This document shows, in pieces, positions 9,613-18,877 of a stretch of 64,000 nt of DNA; within the stretch, counting starts at the first letter, position 1, and the number at the start of each line of letters is the position of its first letter. The DNA is from Jatrophihabitans cynanchi (GTDB taxonomy: Bacteria > Actinomycetota > Actinomycetes > Mycobacteriales > Jatrophihabitantaceae), in assembly GCF_027247405.1 (NCBI RefSeq), contig NZ_CP097463.1:4216001-4280000 (forward strand). Direction: 5' to 3'. The notes beneath the pieces are model-generated. The model was not told where the DNA came from. It did not search any database and was given only the letters and a program-made list of their open reading frames with translations. A program made the translations under genes and the position numbers.

Positions 9613-10413
9613 GTGGCGGTGATGACGACCCGGCGGGCGATCGTGCGCATGCCGGTGGATGCGGCACCCGCCTCGCGGCCGGACGACCTGGTCGTGGAGT
9701 CGCCGCTCGTGCTCGGTCTGGACGGCGCCGCGATCGCCACGCTGATGCGCACGCCCGGCCACGACCTGGAGCTGGCTGCCGGGTGGCTCGTGGTCGAGTC
9801 CGGGGTCGGCCGCGCCGAGGACATCCACACCCTGACCGCCTGCCGGGAGGACGACACCGACCGGGTGCACATCGCGCTGCGCGAGGGCGTCCGCCCGCCG
9901 CGTCCGCGCGCGTTCGTCACCTCGGCCGCGTGCGGGGTGTGCAGTGCGGACGTCCTCGACCTCGCGCCGCTGCGCAACGGGCCCGGTCACACCCCCGGCT
10001 GGACGGTGCCGCGCGACGTGCTGCTCGCGCTGCCCGAGGCGATGCGGACGCAGCAGCGGACGTTCGCGCGGACCGGGGGAGTGCACGCGGCCGCGCTCGC
10101 CGACGCGTCCGGCGCGTTGCTCTTCAGCCGCGAGGATGTCGGCCGGCACAACGCGGTCGACAAGGTCGTCGGCCGGGCCCTGCTCGACGGGCTGCTGCCG
10201 GCCACCGACCGGCTGCTCGTGGTCAGCGGCCGCGTGTCGTTCGAGATCATCCAGAAGGCGGTCGCGGCCGGGATCGCCGGCATCGTCGCGGTGTCGGCAC
10301 CGTCCAGCCTCGCGGTCGACCTGGCCCGCGAACACGGCGTGCTGCTGGCGGCGATGGTGCGCGGTACCCGCCTGAACGCCTACGCGGGGGCCGACCTGAT
10401 CTCGGCCGAGTGA
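9613..10413 (+). CDS. fdhD: Formate dehydrogenase accessory sulfurtransferase FdhD
   Basis: FdhD passes sulfur from a cysteine desulfurase to the Mo-bisMGD cofactor, which formate dehydrogenase-type enzymes need for activity. The 266-residue protein contains the family cysteine loop (SAACGVCS, Cys-x-x-Cys) near residues 110-117, the N-terminal MRTPGHDLELAAGWLVVE segment, TGGVHAAALAD, SREDVGRHNAVDKVVGRAL, and VSGRVSFEIIQKA. The GTG start at 9613 follows a GGAGCAGG ribosome site. It is divergent from the YdeP-type oxidoreductase and is most simply read as its maturation factor. Its last 34 bases overlap the convergent DUF3533 gene. Confidence 0.93.
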   Translation: MAVMTTRRAIVRMPVDAAPASRPDDLVVESPLVLGLDGAAIATLMRTPGHDLELAAGWLVVESGVGRAEDIHTLTACREDDTDRVHIALREGVRPPRPRAFVTSAACGVCSADVLDLAPLRNGPGHTPGWTVPRDVLLALPEAMRTQQRTFARTGGVHAAALADASGALLFSREDVGRHNAVDKVVGRALLDGLLPATDRLLVVSGRVSFEIIQKAVAAGIAGIVAVSAPSSLAVDLAREHGVLLAAMVRGTRLNAYAGADLISAE

Positions 10414-11471
10414 CGCCGCGCCGCGCTCACCAGCAGCAGCACGACCGCGCCGACCAGCGCGTACGCGAGTGACACGAGCAGCGGCTGCAACGTCCGGGCG
10501 CCGTCGAAGTAGACGATGCCGCGGATGCCGGACGTGCCAGCGCCCGGCGGCAGGAACGGGCCGATCGCCCGCCAGAACCCCGGAAGCATCGGTCCGGGGT
10601 ACGCGCCGCCCGCGCTCGGGTTGCCCAGCACCACGAACAGCAACACCGCGATGCCGATGCCGAGCACGCCGGTCAGCGCCTGGATCGCCATCGTGAACGC
10701 GCCCACGGCGAACACCACCAGCGCGCCGAAACCCGTGAGCGTCCAGAACGAGCGGCTCAGCGCGCCGAGGATCGGGCCGACGATGAGCGCGCCGCCGATG
10801 CCGGACACGATCGAGTAGAGCGCGAGCGCGCCCAGCCGCACGCGCGCCCGGCGCGCGTTCGCGGGCTTGGCCCCCGCGCTGATCGCCAGGATCGAGGCGA
10901 CCAGGTAACCGCCGACCACCCAGCCCACGGCCAGGTAGAAGGCGGTGAGTCCCCGCGCGTCGCCCTTCGCCGCCGAGACGATGTCCTCGACGCTGACCGT
11001 GCGCTGCTGTGCCGTCTCGACCTGTGTCATCACGCTGGTCAGCGCGCCGGACAGCGAACCGCCCTCCGCCGACGCGACGAGCAGCCGGTCGGTGCCGCTC
11101 GACCCGGCGATCAGCGCGCCGTCGAGGTCGCGGCCCCTGATCTTGTCGACCGCGCTCGCCTCGGACGTCACGACCGTCGCGTGCAGCGGCTGGCCGTCCA
11201 GGGCGTTGAGCCGCTCGACGGTCTGCCGCGCGGCGCCCGCGGGAGCGCCCGCGGGGGCGACCACGCCCAGCGCGATGCGGTGCGGTTTCGGGTCGTGGAA
11301 GGCGCCGGCGTAGCTCAGGATGAAGCCCAGCTGCAGCAGCAGCACGCCGACCACGAGCGCGACCGCCCGCGGTGTGACGGCGTCGCGCCACTCGGCGAGC
11401 AGCGGCGGTCTGCGCTCGGCCGGGTGCGCCTCATGGGCCCCGTGCGCACCGTGCGGGTGGCCGCCCATCAC
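10380..11471 (-). CDS. DUF3533 / YhgE-Pip-like membrane protein (ABC-2 type fold)
   Basis: A 363-residue membrane protein. One helix lies near residues 37-57, followed by a ~110-residue extracytoplasmic domain (RIALGVVAPAGAPAGAA onward), then about five or six C-terminal helices from residue ~170 (FYLAVGWVVGGYLVASILAI and others). This layout matches DUF3533/YhgE-type proteins related to ABC-2 permeases. Its substrate is unknown and no ATPase is adjacent. The N-terminus is unusually His-rich (MMGGHPHGAHGAHEAH), which could bind metal. It starts inside the preceding small gene (4-base ATGA overlap). Its stop lies 34 bases inside the fdhD 3' end. Confidence 0.65.
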   Translation of the reverse strand: MMGGHPHGAHGAHEAHPAERRPPLLAEWRDAVTPRAVALVVGVLLLQLGFILSYAGAFHDPKPHRIALGVVAPAGAPAGAARQTVERLNALDGQPLHATVVTSEASAVDKIRGRDLDGALIAGSSGTDRLLVASAEGGSLSGALTSVMTQVETAQQRTVSVEDIVSAAKGDARGLTAFYLAVGWVVGGYLVASILAISAGAKPANARRARVRLGALALYSIVSGIGGALIVGPILGALSRSFWTLTGFGALVVFAVGAFTMAIQALTGVLGIGIAVLLFVVLGNPSAGGAYPGPMLPGFWRAIGPFLPPGAGTSGIRGIVYFDGARTLQPLLVSLAYALVGAVVLLLVSAARRHSAEIRSAPA

Positions 11472-11731
11472 GGCGCCTGCCCGGGATCTTGCGCGTGCGC
11501 GGCCGCGAGCCGCTGCGCGATGGCGGCCGCGTCGCGGATCGCCTGGGCGTCGCCACCGTGCCGGCCGGCGGCCAGTCCGACCAGGAACGTGGTCAGCGGC
11601 GCGGCGGGGCGGGCCACCCCGTGCGCCGCGTCGCGGGCCACGTCCAGCAGCAGATTCCGGTCGACGGCAGCGGCGTCGACGTCCAGCGCACCGGCGAGCT
11701 CGAGCACCCAGGCGTCCAGCGGGTTGGTCAT
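11468..11731 (-). CDS. DUF6457 family small protein
   Basis: An 87-residue, largely helical, acidic-to-neutral protein (LDAWVLELAGALDVD near the N-terminus, AAPLTTFLVGLAAGR in the middle). It matches the small actinobacterial proteins labelled DUF6457 that frequently follow mobA. It starts 10 bases after the mobA stop and overlaps the next gene by 4 bases, so mobA, this gene and the DUF3533 gene form one unit. The conserved link to mobA suggests a role with molybdenum cofactor, but nothing in the sequence proves it. Confidence 0.7.
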   Translation of the reverse strand: MTNPLDAWVLELAGALDVDAAAVDRNLLLDVARDAAHGVARPAAPLTTFLVGLAAGRHGGDAQAIRDAAAIAQRLAAAHAQDPGQAP

Positions 11732-11741
11732 TGTGCGCTCC

Positions 11742-12308
11742 CTACCGCTCGGCCCGCTCGCGCGCGCCGGCGAGTTCGTCCCACGTGTCGCAGTCGTACC
11801 CCCAGCCCTGCGGGTCGGGTACTTCGATCATTTCGGACGCAGCGACGAGGGCGCGAACAGGCGCGCCGTGCGTACCGGCCGTCAACTCCAGCGCGGCGCG
11901 CAGTGCGGTGGTCCGCCACGCGGCCGCCAGGTAGTTCACCTGGCCCGAGGCCTCGACGAGGCAGGCGACCCCGGCCGCCGGCGAGCCACTCACTGCACCC
12001 AGCAGGGCGGGCACCGCCGGGCCGATGCCGGGCAGGTCGGCGGCGAGCACCAGCGTGACGTCCGCGCGGACCAGGCCGACCCCGGCAGCGATGCCCGCGA
12101 CCGGCCCGGCACCGGGCGGATCCTCGCGCACCCAGCTCACCGGCCGGGCGGTGTCGCGCCGCGGCCCGGCCACCACGATCGTCGCCGCGCCGGCCACCGC
12201 GTCCAGCACCCGGTCCAGCAGCGTGCGGCCGCCGACGATCAGCCCCGGCTTGTCCGCGCCGCCGAGCCGGCGCGCAGCGCCGCCGGCCAGCACGATCGCG
12301 TCGAACAT
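11742..12308 (-). CDS. mobA: Molybdenum cofactor guanylyltransferase
   Basis: MobA joins GMP to molybdopterin to form the guanine dinucleotide cofactor needed by DMSO-reductase-superfamily enzymes such as the YdeP-type protein nearby. The 188-residue protein begins with the nucleotide-binding signature DAIVLAGGAARRLGGADKP, followed by GGRTLLDRVLDA, a GAGPVAGIAAGV glycine region and the metal-binding Asp of LAADLPGIGP. It is at the short end for the family and could be a related nucleotidyltransferase, but the genomic setting supports MobA. The message appears leaderless: TACAGT lies 6 bases before the ATG. Confidence 0.85.
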   Translation of the reverse strand: MFDAIVLAGGAARRLGGADKPGLIVGGRTLLDRVLDAVAGAATIVVAGPRRDTARPVSWVREDPPGAGPVAGIAAGVGLVRADVTLVLAADLPGIGPAVPALLGAVSGSPAAGVACLVEASGQVNYLAAAWRTTALRAALELTAGTHGAPVRALVAASEMIEVPDPQGWGYDCDTWDELAGARERAER

Positions 12309-12314
12309 GCCTTG

Positions 12315-12332
12315 ACTGTAGGGCCGTAGGCT
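12315..12332. promoter_or_regulatory. Interlocked divergent -10 elements for mobA and the prepilin peptidase gene
   Basis: On the minus strand TACAGT (12315-12320) sits 6 bases before the mobA ATG. On the plus strand TAGGCT (12327-12332) sits 8 bases before GTG 12341. The two hexamers are separated by only 6 bp, so RNA polymerase cannot occupy both at once. Spacing to both start codons fits leaderless transcripts. Confidence 0.6.
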
Positions 12333-12340
12333 TGCCGTCC

Positions 12341-13018
12341 GTGTCCACCCTCGTCGGCGCCCTGGCCGGGGCGGCCGCCTGCGTGGCTGTCGCGCCGTAC
12401 CTGGCCCGGCTGACGGTCAGCGTTCCGGACCGCGACGAGCGCCGGTGGTGGCGGGGCCGCCCTGCCGGCCGCGGCCGCGTCCTGCTCACCGCGTCGGTCG
12501 CCGCCGCGCTGGGCGCGCTGGCCGGTGCGGCGGCGGGCTGGTCGGCGCTGTGGCCGGCCCTGCTCGCCCTCGCGCTGGTGTGCGCGCCGTTGGCGATCAT
12601 CGACTTCGAGCAGCACCGGCTGCCGAACCGCCTGATGGCGGTGGCCTGGCTGCTCGCTGCTGCGCTGCTGACTCTCGCCGCGGCCGTCCGGCACGACTGG
12701 GCGGCGCTGCTGCGTGCGCTCGAAGGCGGCGCGGCGGTGTTCGCGGTGCTCTACCTGCTCGCGTTCGCCTCCCCGCGCTCGTTCGGGTTCGGCGACGTCA
12801 AGCTCGGCGGCGTTCTCGGCGCCTACCTGGGCTGGGCGGGATGGGGGTACGTCTACTACGGCATCTTCGCCGGCTTCCTGTTCGGCGCGGTCGTCGCGAT
12901 CGGGCTGCTCGCGAGCCGGCGCGCGTCGCTGAAGACCGCGCTAGCGTTCGGCCCGATGCTGGTGCTCGGCGCACTGGTCGTGCTCGCCTTCGATGCCGTC
13001 CCGTCCACCCTCGGCTGA
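12341..13018 (+). CDS. Prepilin peptidase, A24 family, core form
   Basis: Membrane aspartic protease that removes leader peptides from type IV pilin-like proteins. About 225 residues with roughly six to seven membrane helices. The two catalytic Asp motifs are present: IIDFEQHRLPN (first Asp) and the GxGD motif in SFGFGDVKLGG (second Asp). The N-terminal zinc/methyltransferase domain of the large PilD type is missing, as is usual for the short actinobacterial enzymes. GTG 12341 is preferred to TTG 12332 because TAGGCT lies 8 bases upstream (leaderless). It is commonly found between aroE and aroC in actinobacteria. No pilin genes are in this window, so its substrates are encoded elsewhere. Confidence 0.9.
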   Translation: MSTLVGALAGAAACVAVAPYLARLTVSVPDRDERRWWRGRPAGRGRVLLTASVAAALGALAGAAAGWSALWPALLALALVCAPLAIIDFEQHRLPNRLMAVAWLLAAALLTLAAAVRHDWAALLRALEGGAAVFAVLYLLAFASPRSFGFGDVKLGGVLGAYLGWAGWGYVYYGIFAGFLFGAVVAIGLLASRRASLKTALAFGPMLVLGALVVLAFDAVPSTLG

Positions 13019-13033
13019 CGGCACGTCTTCGTT

Positions 13034-13056
13034 CGCTTAACTAAGCGGCCTACGGT
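13034..13056 (+). promoter_or_regulatory. zwf promoter with a 14-bp inverted repeat
   Basis: TACGGT at 13051-13056 lies 7 bases before the zwf ATG and is a good -10 for a leaderless message. Directly upstream, at 13034-13047, is the inverted repeat CGCTTAACTAAGCG (6-bp arms, 2-base centre), placed where a bound repressor would cover the promoter. The regulator is unknown. Confidence 0.5.
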
Positions 13057-13063
13057 CGGTGCT

Positions 13064-14482
13064 ATGAGTCCCGCACAGCAAGGTGAGGTCAAGCCCGCGC
13101 CGACCGTCTTCGTGCTCTTCGGCGCGACCGGCGATCTGGCCAAACGGATGGTGCTACCCGCGTTCTTCACGCTCGCCACGAACGGCCTGCTGCCGGACGA
13201 GTGGCTGCTGATCGGCAACGGCCGCGGCGACCTCGCCCACGAGGACTTCCGCGACCGGGTACACGACTCGCTGACCGAGTTCGGACCGCAGCCGACCCGC
13301 GAGCAGTGGCACGCGTTCAGCGAGCGGCTGAGGTTCGCCGGCGGCGGCTTCGACACGACCGACCCGGGCAGCCTGCTGGACGTGATCGCCGAGGCCCGCT
13401 CGGCGCTCGGCACCGACGCCCAACTCGTGCACTACCTCGCCATCCCGCCGGTCGCGTTCGGCGAGATCACCAAGGCGCTCGGCGAGCACGAGCTGGCCGA
13501 GGGCGCCCGGGTGGTCTACGAGAAACCGTTCGGCACCTCACCGGAATCGTTCCGCACCCTGGACAAGACGGTGCACTCGGTGCTGGACGAGTCGCAGGTG
13601 TACCGGATCGACCACTTCCTCGGCAAGGAGGCCACGCAGGACCTGCACGTGCTGCGCTTCGCCAACGGGCTGTTCCACGCCATCTGGAACCGTGCGCACA
13701 TCCGCGCCGTCCAGATCGACGTCCCGGAGAAGATCGGCGTCACCGACCGGTCGGTGTTCTACGACCAGACCGGCGCCGTGCTGGACATGCTGGTCACGCA
13801 CCTGATCCAGGTGGCCGCAGAGGTGGCGATGGAGCCGCCTGCCAGCCTGTCCGCCACCGACCTGCAGGCGGCGCGCGAGGAGGTCATCGGGGCGTTCCGG
13901 CCGATCGACCCGAAGGAGGTCGTCCTGGGCCAGTTCGACGGCTACCGCGACCTGGCCGGGGTCGACCCGGCGTCCGACATGGACACCTACGTCGCCGCGC
14001 GGCTGTGGATCGACAACGACCGCTGGCGCGGCGTGCCGTTCCTGATGCGCACCGGCAAGCGGCTGGCCTTCAGCAAGCAGCGGGTGAGCATGATCCTGCG
14101 CGAGCCCGAGGGCACGCTCGCGCACGTGCCGAAGCACAGCAACGTCCTGGCGTTCTCGCTGAGCGGCAGCGGCGAGATCGACCTGCGGCTGGTCGCGAAG
14201 GAGCCCGGTGCCGAGCTGAACCTGGACATCGCCGAGGCCACCATCGCGCTGTCCACGCTGCCCAACGCCGACCCGCTGCCGCCGTACGTGCGGCTCATCC
14301 ACGACGCGCTGCTCGGCGACCGCTCGCTGTACACCCGGCCGGACGGGCTGGCTGCGGTGTGGCGGGTGTTCGAGCCGCTGCTGGATGCGAAGCCGAAGCC
14401 GGTGCCGTACGCGCCGGGTTCGTGGGGACCGGCCGAGGCCGCCGAGCTCGCCGCCCCGGACGGCTGGCTGCTCGGCCAGTAG
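13064..14482 (+). CDS. zwf: Glucose-6-phosphate 1-dehydrogenase
   Basis: First enzyme of the oxidative pentose phosphate route, making NADPH. The 472-residue protein has the N-terminal nucleotide motif FGATGDLAKRMVLPAFF, the conserved EKPFG stretch, the catalytic RIDHFLGKE motif with active-site His and Lys, and VPFLMRTGKRLAFSKQ near the C-terminal half. Length is normal. It stands alone: opcA, pgl, gnd and transaldolase genes are not adjacent. The start follows a -10 element with no ribosome site, suggesting a leaderless message, and an inverted repeat just upstream may be an operator. Confidence 0.96.
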   Translation: MSPAQQGEVKPAPTVFVLFGATGDLAKRMVLPAFFTLATNGLLPDEWLLIGNGRGDLAHEDFRDRVHDSLTEFGPQPTREQWHAFSERLRFAGGGFDTTDPGSLLDVIAEARSALGTDAQLVHYLAIPPVAFGEITKALGEHELAEGARVVYEKPFGTSPESFRTLDKTVHSVLDESQVYRIDHFLGKEATQDLHVLRFANGLFHAIWNRAHIRAVQIDVPEKIGVTDRSVFYDQTGAVLDMLVTHLIQVAAEVAMEPPASLSATDLQAAREEVIGAFRPIDPKEVVLGQFDGYRDLAGVDPASDMDTYVAARLWIDNDRWRGVPFLMRTGKRLAFSKQRVSMILREPEGTLAHVPKHSNVLAFSLSGSGEIDLRLVAKEPGAELNLDIAEATIALSTLPNADPLPPYVRLIHDALLGDRSLYTRPDGLAAVWRVFEPLLDAKPKPVPYAPGSWGPAEAAELAAPDGWLLGQ

Positions 14483-14519
14483 CCGCGGGCGCGGGATCGG
14501 GTTCTGACACACTTGCGGC

Positions 14520-15718
14520 GTGTTGCGTTGGATCACCGCCGGCGAGTCGCACGGGCCCGCTCTCGTCGCCGTGCTCGACGGCCTGCCCGCCGGCGTCGAG
14601 GTGACCACGGCGGACGTCGGCCGCGACCTGGCCCGCCGGCGGCTCGGCTACGGCCGCGGCGCCCGCATGAAGTTCGAGCAGGACGAGATCGAGCTGACCG
14701 GCGGGGTGCGCCACGGGTTCACGATGGGCGGCCCGGTCGCGATCCGGATCGGCAACACCGAATGGCCGAAGTGGACCACCGTGATGTCCGCGGACCCGGT
14801 CGACCAGGCGCTGCTCGACGAGCAGGCGCGCAACGCGCCGCTGACCCGGCCGCGCCCGGGGCACGCCGACCTGGCCGGCATGCAGAAGTACGACCTGGAC
14901 GACGCCCGGCCGGTGCTCGAGCGCGCCAGCGCCCGAGAGACGGCCGCCCGCGTTGCCCTGGGTGCGGTGGCGAAGGCCTTTCTCGCCCAGGCGGTCGGCG
15001 TCGAGATCGTCAGCCACGTGACCGCGATCGGCTCGGTGAGCGCGCCGCGCGGGGTCGTCCCGCACCCAGGTGACGCCGACGCCGTCGACGCGTCCGAAGT
15101 GCGCTGCCTCGATCCGCAGGCGAGCGCCGAGATGATCGCCGAGATCGACGCGACCAGGAAGGCCGGCGACACGCTCGGCGGCGTGGTCGAGGTGCTCGCC
15201 TACGGGTTGCCACCGGGCCTCGGCTCGCACGTGCAGGGCGAGCGGCGCCTCGACTCCCGGCTGGCCGCCGCGCTGATGGGCATCCAGGCGATCAAGGGCG
15301 TCGAGGTCGGCGATGGCTTCGAGCTCGCCCGGACCCGCGGCTCGCAGGCGCACGACGAGATCGTGCGTGACGAGACCGGGACGATCACTCGCGTCTCGGG
15401 GCGCAGCGGCGGCACCGAGGGCGGGATGAGCACCGGCGAGGTGCTTCGGGTGCGCGCCGCGATGAAGCCGATCTCGACCGTGCCGCGCGCGCTGCGTACC
15501 GTCGACACCGCCACCGGCGAGCCTGCCGTGGCGATCAACCAGCGCTCGGACGTGTGCGCCGTGCCCGCCGCGGGAGTGGTCGCCGAGGCGATGGTGTCGC
15601 TGGTGCTCGCGCACGCGGTGCTGGAGAAGTTCGGCGGCGATTCGGTGGCCGAGACCCGCCGCAACGCGGCGTCCTACCTGGACCGGCTGGCAGAGCGCGG
15701 CCTGGCCGCCCCCGCGCG

Positions 15719-15722
<4 letters not shown>
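14520..15722 (+). CDS. aroC: Chorismate synthase
   Basis: Converts EPSP to chorismate using reduced FMN. The 400-residue protein carries all family signatures: [19 protein letters not shown] at the N-terminus, [53 protein letters not shown], and the C-terminal [18 protein letters not shown]. The start is GTG 14520; CACACT 6 bases upstream may be a weak leaderless -10 element. The ATGA overlap with aroK indicates the first junction of an aroC-aroK-aroB-aroQ operon. Confidence 0.98.
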
Positions 15723-17312
<1,590 letters not shown>

Positions 17313-17762
17313 ATGAACGTCCTCGTCCTGAACGGGCCGAACCTGGGCCGGCTCGGCGTGCGCCAGCCGGACGTGTACGGCACCAGCAGCTACGCCGAGC
17401 TCGAGGCGTTGTGCGTGCGCGGCGGCGCCGAGCTCGGCCTGTCGGTGCAGGTGCGCCAGAGCGAGCACGAGGGCGAGCTGCTGCAGTGGCTGCACGCGGC
17501 CGCCGACGAGGCCACGCCTGTGGTGCTGAACGCCGGCGCGCTGACGCACACCTCGGTGGCGCTGGGGGATGCCTGCGCGATGCTCACCGCGCCGTTGATC
17601 GAGGTGCACATCAGCAACGTCCACCGGCGTGAGCTGTTCCGCCACCACAGCTACGTGTCCGCGCACGCGACCGGCGTCATCGTCGGGCTGGGCATCGAGG
17701 GCTACGTGCTGGCGCTGTCCTGGATCGCCTCGCACGCCGGTCCCGCCTCGTCCGAGGCCTGA
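17313..17762 (+). CDS. aroQ: 3-dehydroquinate dehydratase, type II
   Basis: Dodecameric type II dehydroquinase. The 149-residue length and motifs are typical: [17 protein letters not shown] at the N-terminus with the flexible-loop Arg and Tyr, [30 protein letters not shown] with the catalytic His, and a hydrophobic C-terminal strand. It is the last gene of the aro operon. In mycobacteria a proline peptidase gene usually follows and then efp; here a permease and an MFS gene occupy that place. Confidence 0.97.
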   Translation: MNVLVLNGPNLGRLGVRQPDVYGTSSYAELEALCVRGGAELGLSVQVRQSEHEGELLQWLHAAADEATPVVLNAGALTHTSVALGDACAMLTAPLIEVHISNVHRRELFRHHSYVSAHATGVIVGLGIEGYVLALSWIASHAGPASSEA

Positions 17763-17781
17763 GACGCGCGTGTCCCGCGGC

Positions 17782-17810
17782 TGGACTCAGCTCCGACCGC
17801 ATTCTATAGT
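17782..17810 (+). promoter_or_regulatory. Probable promoter of the TauE/SafE gene
   Basis: TGGACT (17782-17787) and TATAGT (17805-17810) are separated by 17 bases, giving a reasonable sigma-70-like promoter in the 95-base gap after aroQ. The transcript would have a leader of roughly 40 bases. Confidence 0.5.
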
Positions 17811-17857
17811 TAGCCGGTAGGAATTACAGGCGTAGTGCTGGCGGCGGGTGGTGACGC

Positions 17858-18787
17858 GTGGACTGGACCCTCGCGCTGGGGGCGCTCGTGGTCGGCATCG
17901 TCGTCGGCCTGACCGGTATGGGCGGCGGCGCGCTGATGACGCCGATGCTGGTGCTGTTCTTCGGCGTCTCCCCACTCGCCGCGGTGTCAAGTGACCTGGT
18001 CGCCAGCGCCGTGATGAAGCCGGTCGGCTCGTTCGTGCACCTGCGCAACGGGACGGTGCGCCTGGACCTGGTGCGCTGGCTCTGCCTAGGCTCGGTGCCC
18101 GCCGCGTTCGCCGGAGTGTTCGTCGCCCGCGCGCTCGGACACGGCTCCGGGGTGGAGAACCTGGTGCAGAAGGCACTGGGCGTGGCCCTGGTCATCGCCG
18201 CCAGCGGGCTGTTCCTGCGCTCCTACCTGCGCCTCGCCGAACGCGCGGCCGACCGGGACGGGCGCCGCCCAGCAGATCCGCTGGGTCCGCCGACGATGCC
18301 GGTACGGGTGCGGCCGACCGTGCTCGTCGGGGCGATCGGTGGCCTGGTCGTCGGCATGACGTCGGTCGGCTCGGGCTCGCTGATCATCATCACCCTGATG
18401 CTGCTGTACCCGACGCTGCGGGCCAGCGAGCTGGTCGGCACCGACCTGGTGCAGGCCGTGCCGCTCGTCGCGTCGGCCGCCCTCGGCCACGTGTTGTTCG
18501 GCGACTTCAAGATGGACGTGACCGCGGCGCTGCTGGTCGGTTCGGTGCCCGGCGCGTGGATCGGCGCCCAGCTGTCCTCACGGCTGCCCGGGGCGCTCAT
18601 CCGGCGGGCCCTGGGCTTCGTGCTGCTCGCGTCCGCGCTCAAGCTGTTCGGCACCGGCAACCTGGCGACCGGCGTCGTGCTGCTGGCCATCGTGCTGCTC
18701 GCCGCGCCGATCTGGATGCTGTTGCGGCACCGCCACGGCTTCGCCGCGCTGCCCAGCCGCGAGCCGCTCGGGGTCGGGGCGGACTGA
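17858..18787 (+). CDS. TauE/SafE family sulfite/sulfonate exporter-like permease
   Basis: A 309-residue membrane protein with the duplicated TauE/SafE fold, about eight helices in two halves. The glycine-rich repeat motif occurs in both halves: VGLTGMGGGALMTPML and VGMTSVGSGSLIIITL. Conserved loop motifs are SSDLVASAVMKPVGS and GTDLVQAVPLVASA. The central cytoplasmic loop (about residues 125-150) is Arg/Pro rich. Members export or import sulfite, sulfonates or other organic anions; the substrate here cannot be predicted. It is monocistronic and convergent with the MFS gene, with a long hairpin between their stops. Confidence 0.85.
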   Translation: MDWTLALGALVVGIVVGLTGMGGGALMTPMLVLFFGVSPLAAVSSDLVASAVMKPVGSFVHLRNGTVRLDLVRWLCLGSVPAAFAGVFVARALGHGSGVENLVQKALGVALVIAASGLFLRSYLRLAERAADRDGRRPADPLGPPTMPVRVRPTVLVGAIGGLVVGMTSVGSGSLIIITLMLLYPTLRASELVGTDLVQAVPLVASAALGHVLFGDFKMDVTAALLVGSVPGAWIGAQLSSRLPGALIRRALGFVLLASALKLFGTGNLATGVVLLAIVLLAAPIWMLLRHRHGFAALPSREPLGVGAD

Positions 18788-18806
18788 CCCGGCGCAGCTG
18801 CACCCG

Positions 18807-18863
18807 CTTCCCCCACCGGGTGACCGGATTTCGCCCCGAAATCCCGTCACCGGGTGGGGGAAG
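18807..18863. terminator. 27-bp near-perfect inverted repeat between convergent genes
   Basis: Left arm 18807-18833 and right arm 18837-18863 are reverse complements at 25 of 27 positions, with a 3-base loop CCC. It lies between two convergent stops, so it can serve as a terminator for both strands although no T-run follows. The 15-base end of the right arm (GTCACCGGGTGGGGG, 18846-18860) recurs with one change at 18877-18891, across the stop codon of the MFS gene. This could instead be a dispersed repeat. Confidence 0.7.
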
Positions 18864-18877
18864 GCGCGCAGACCACG

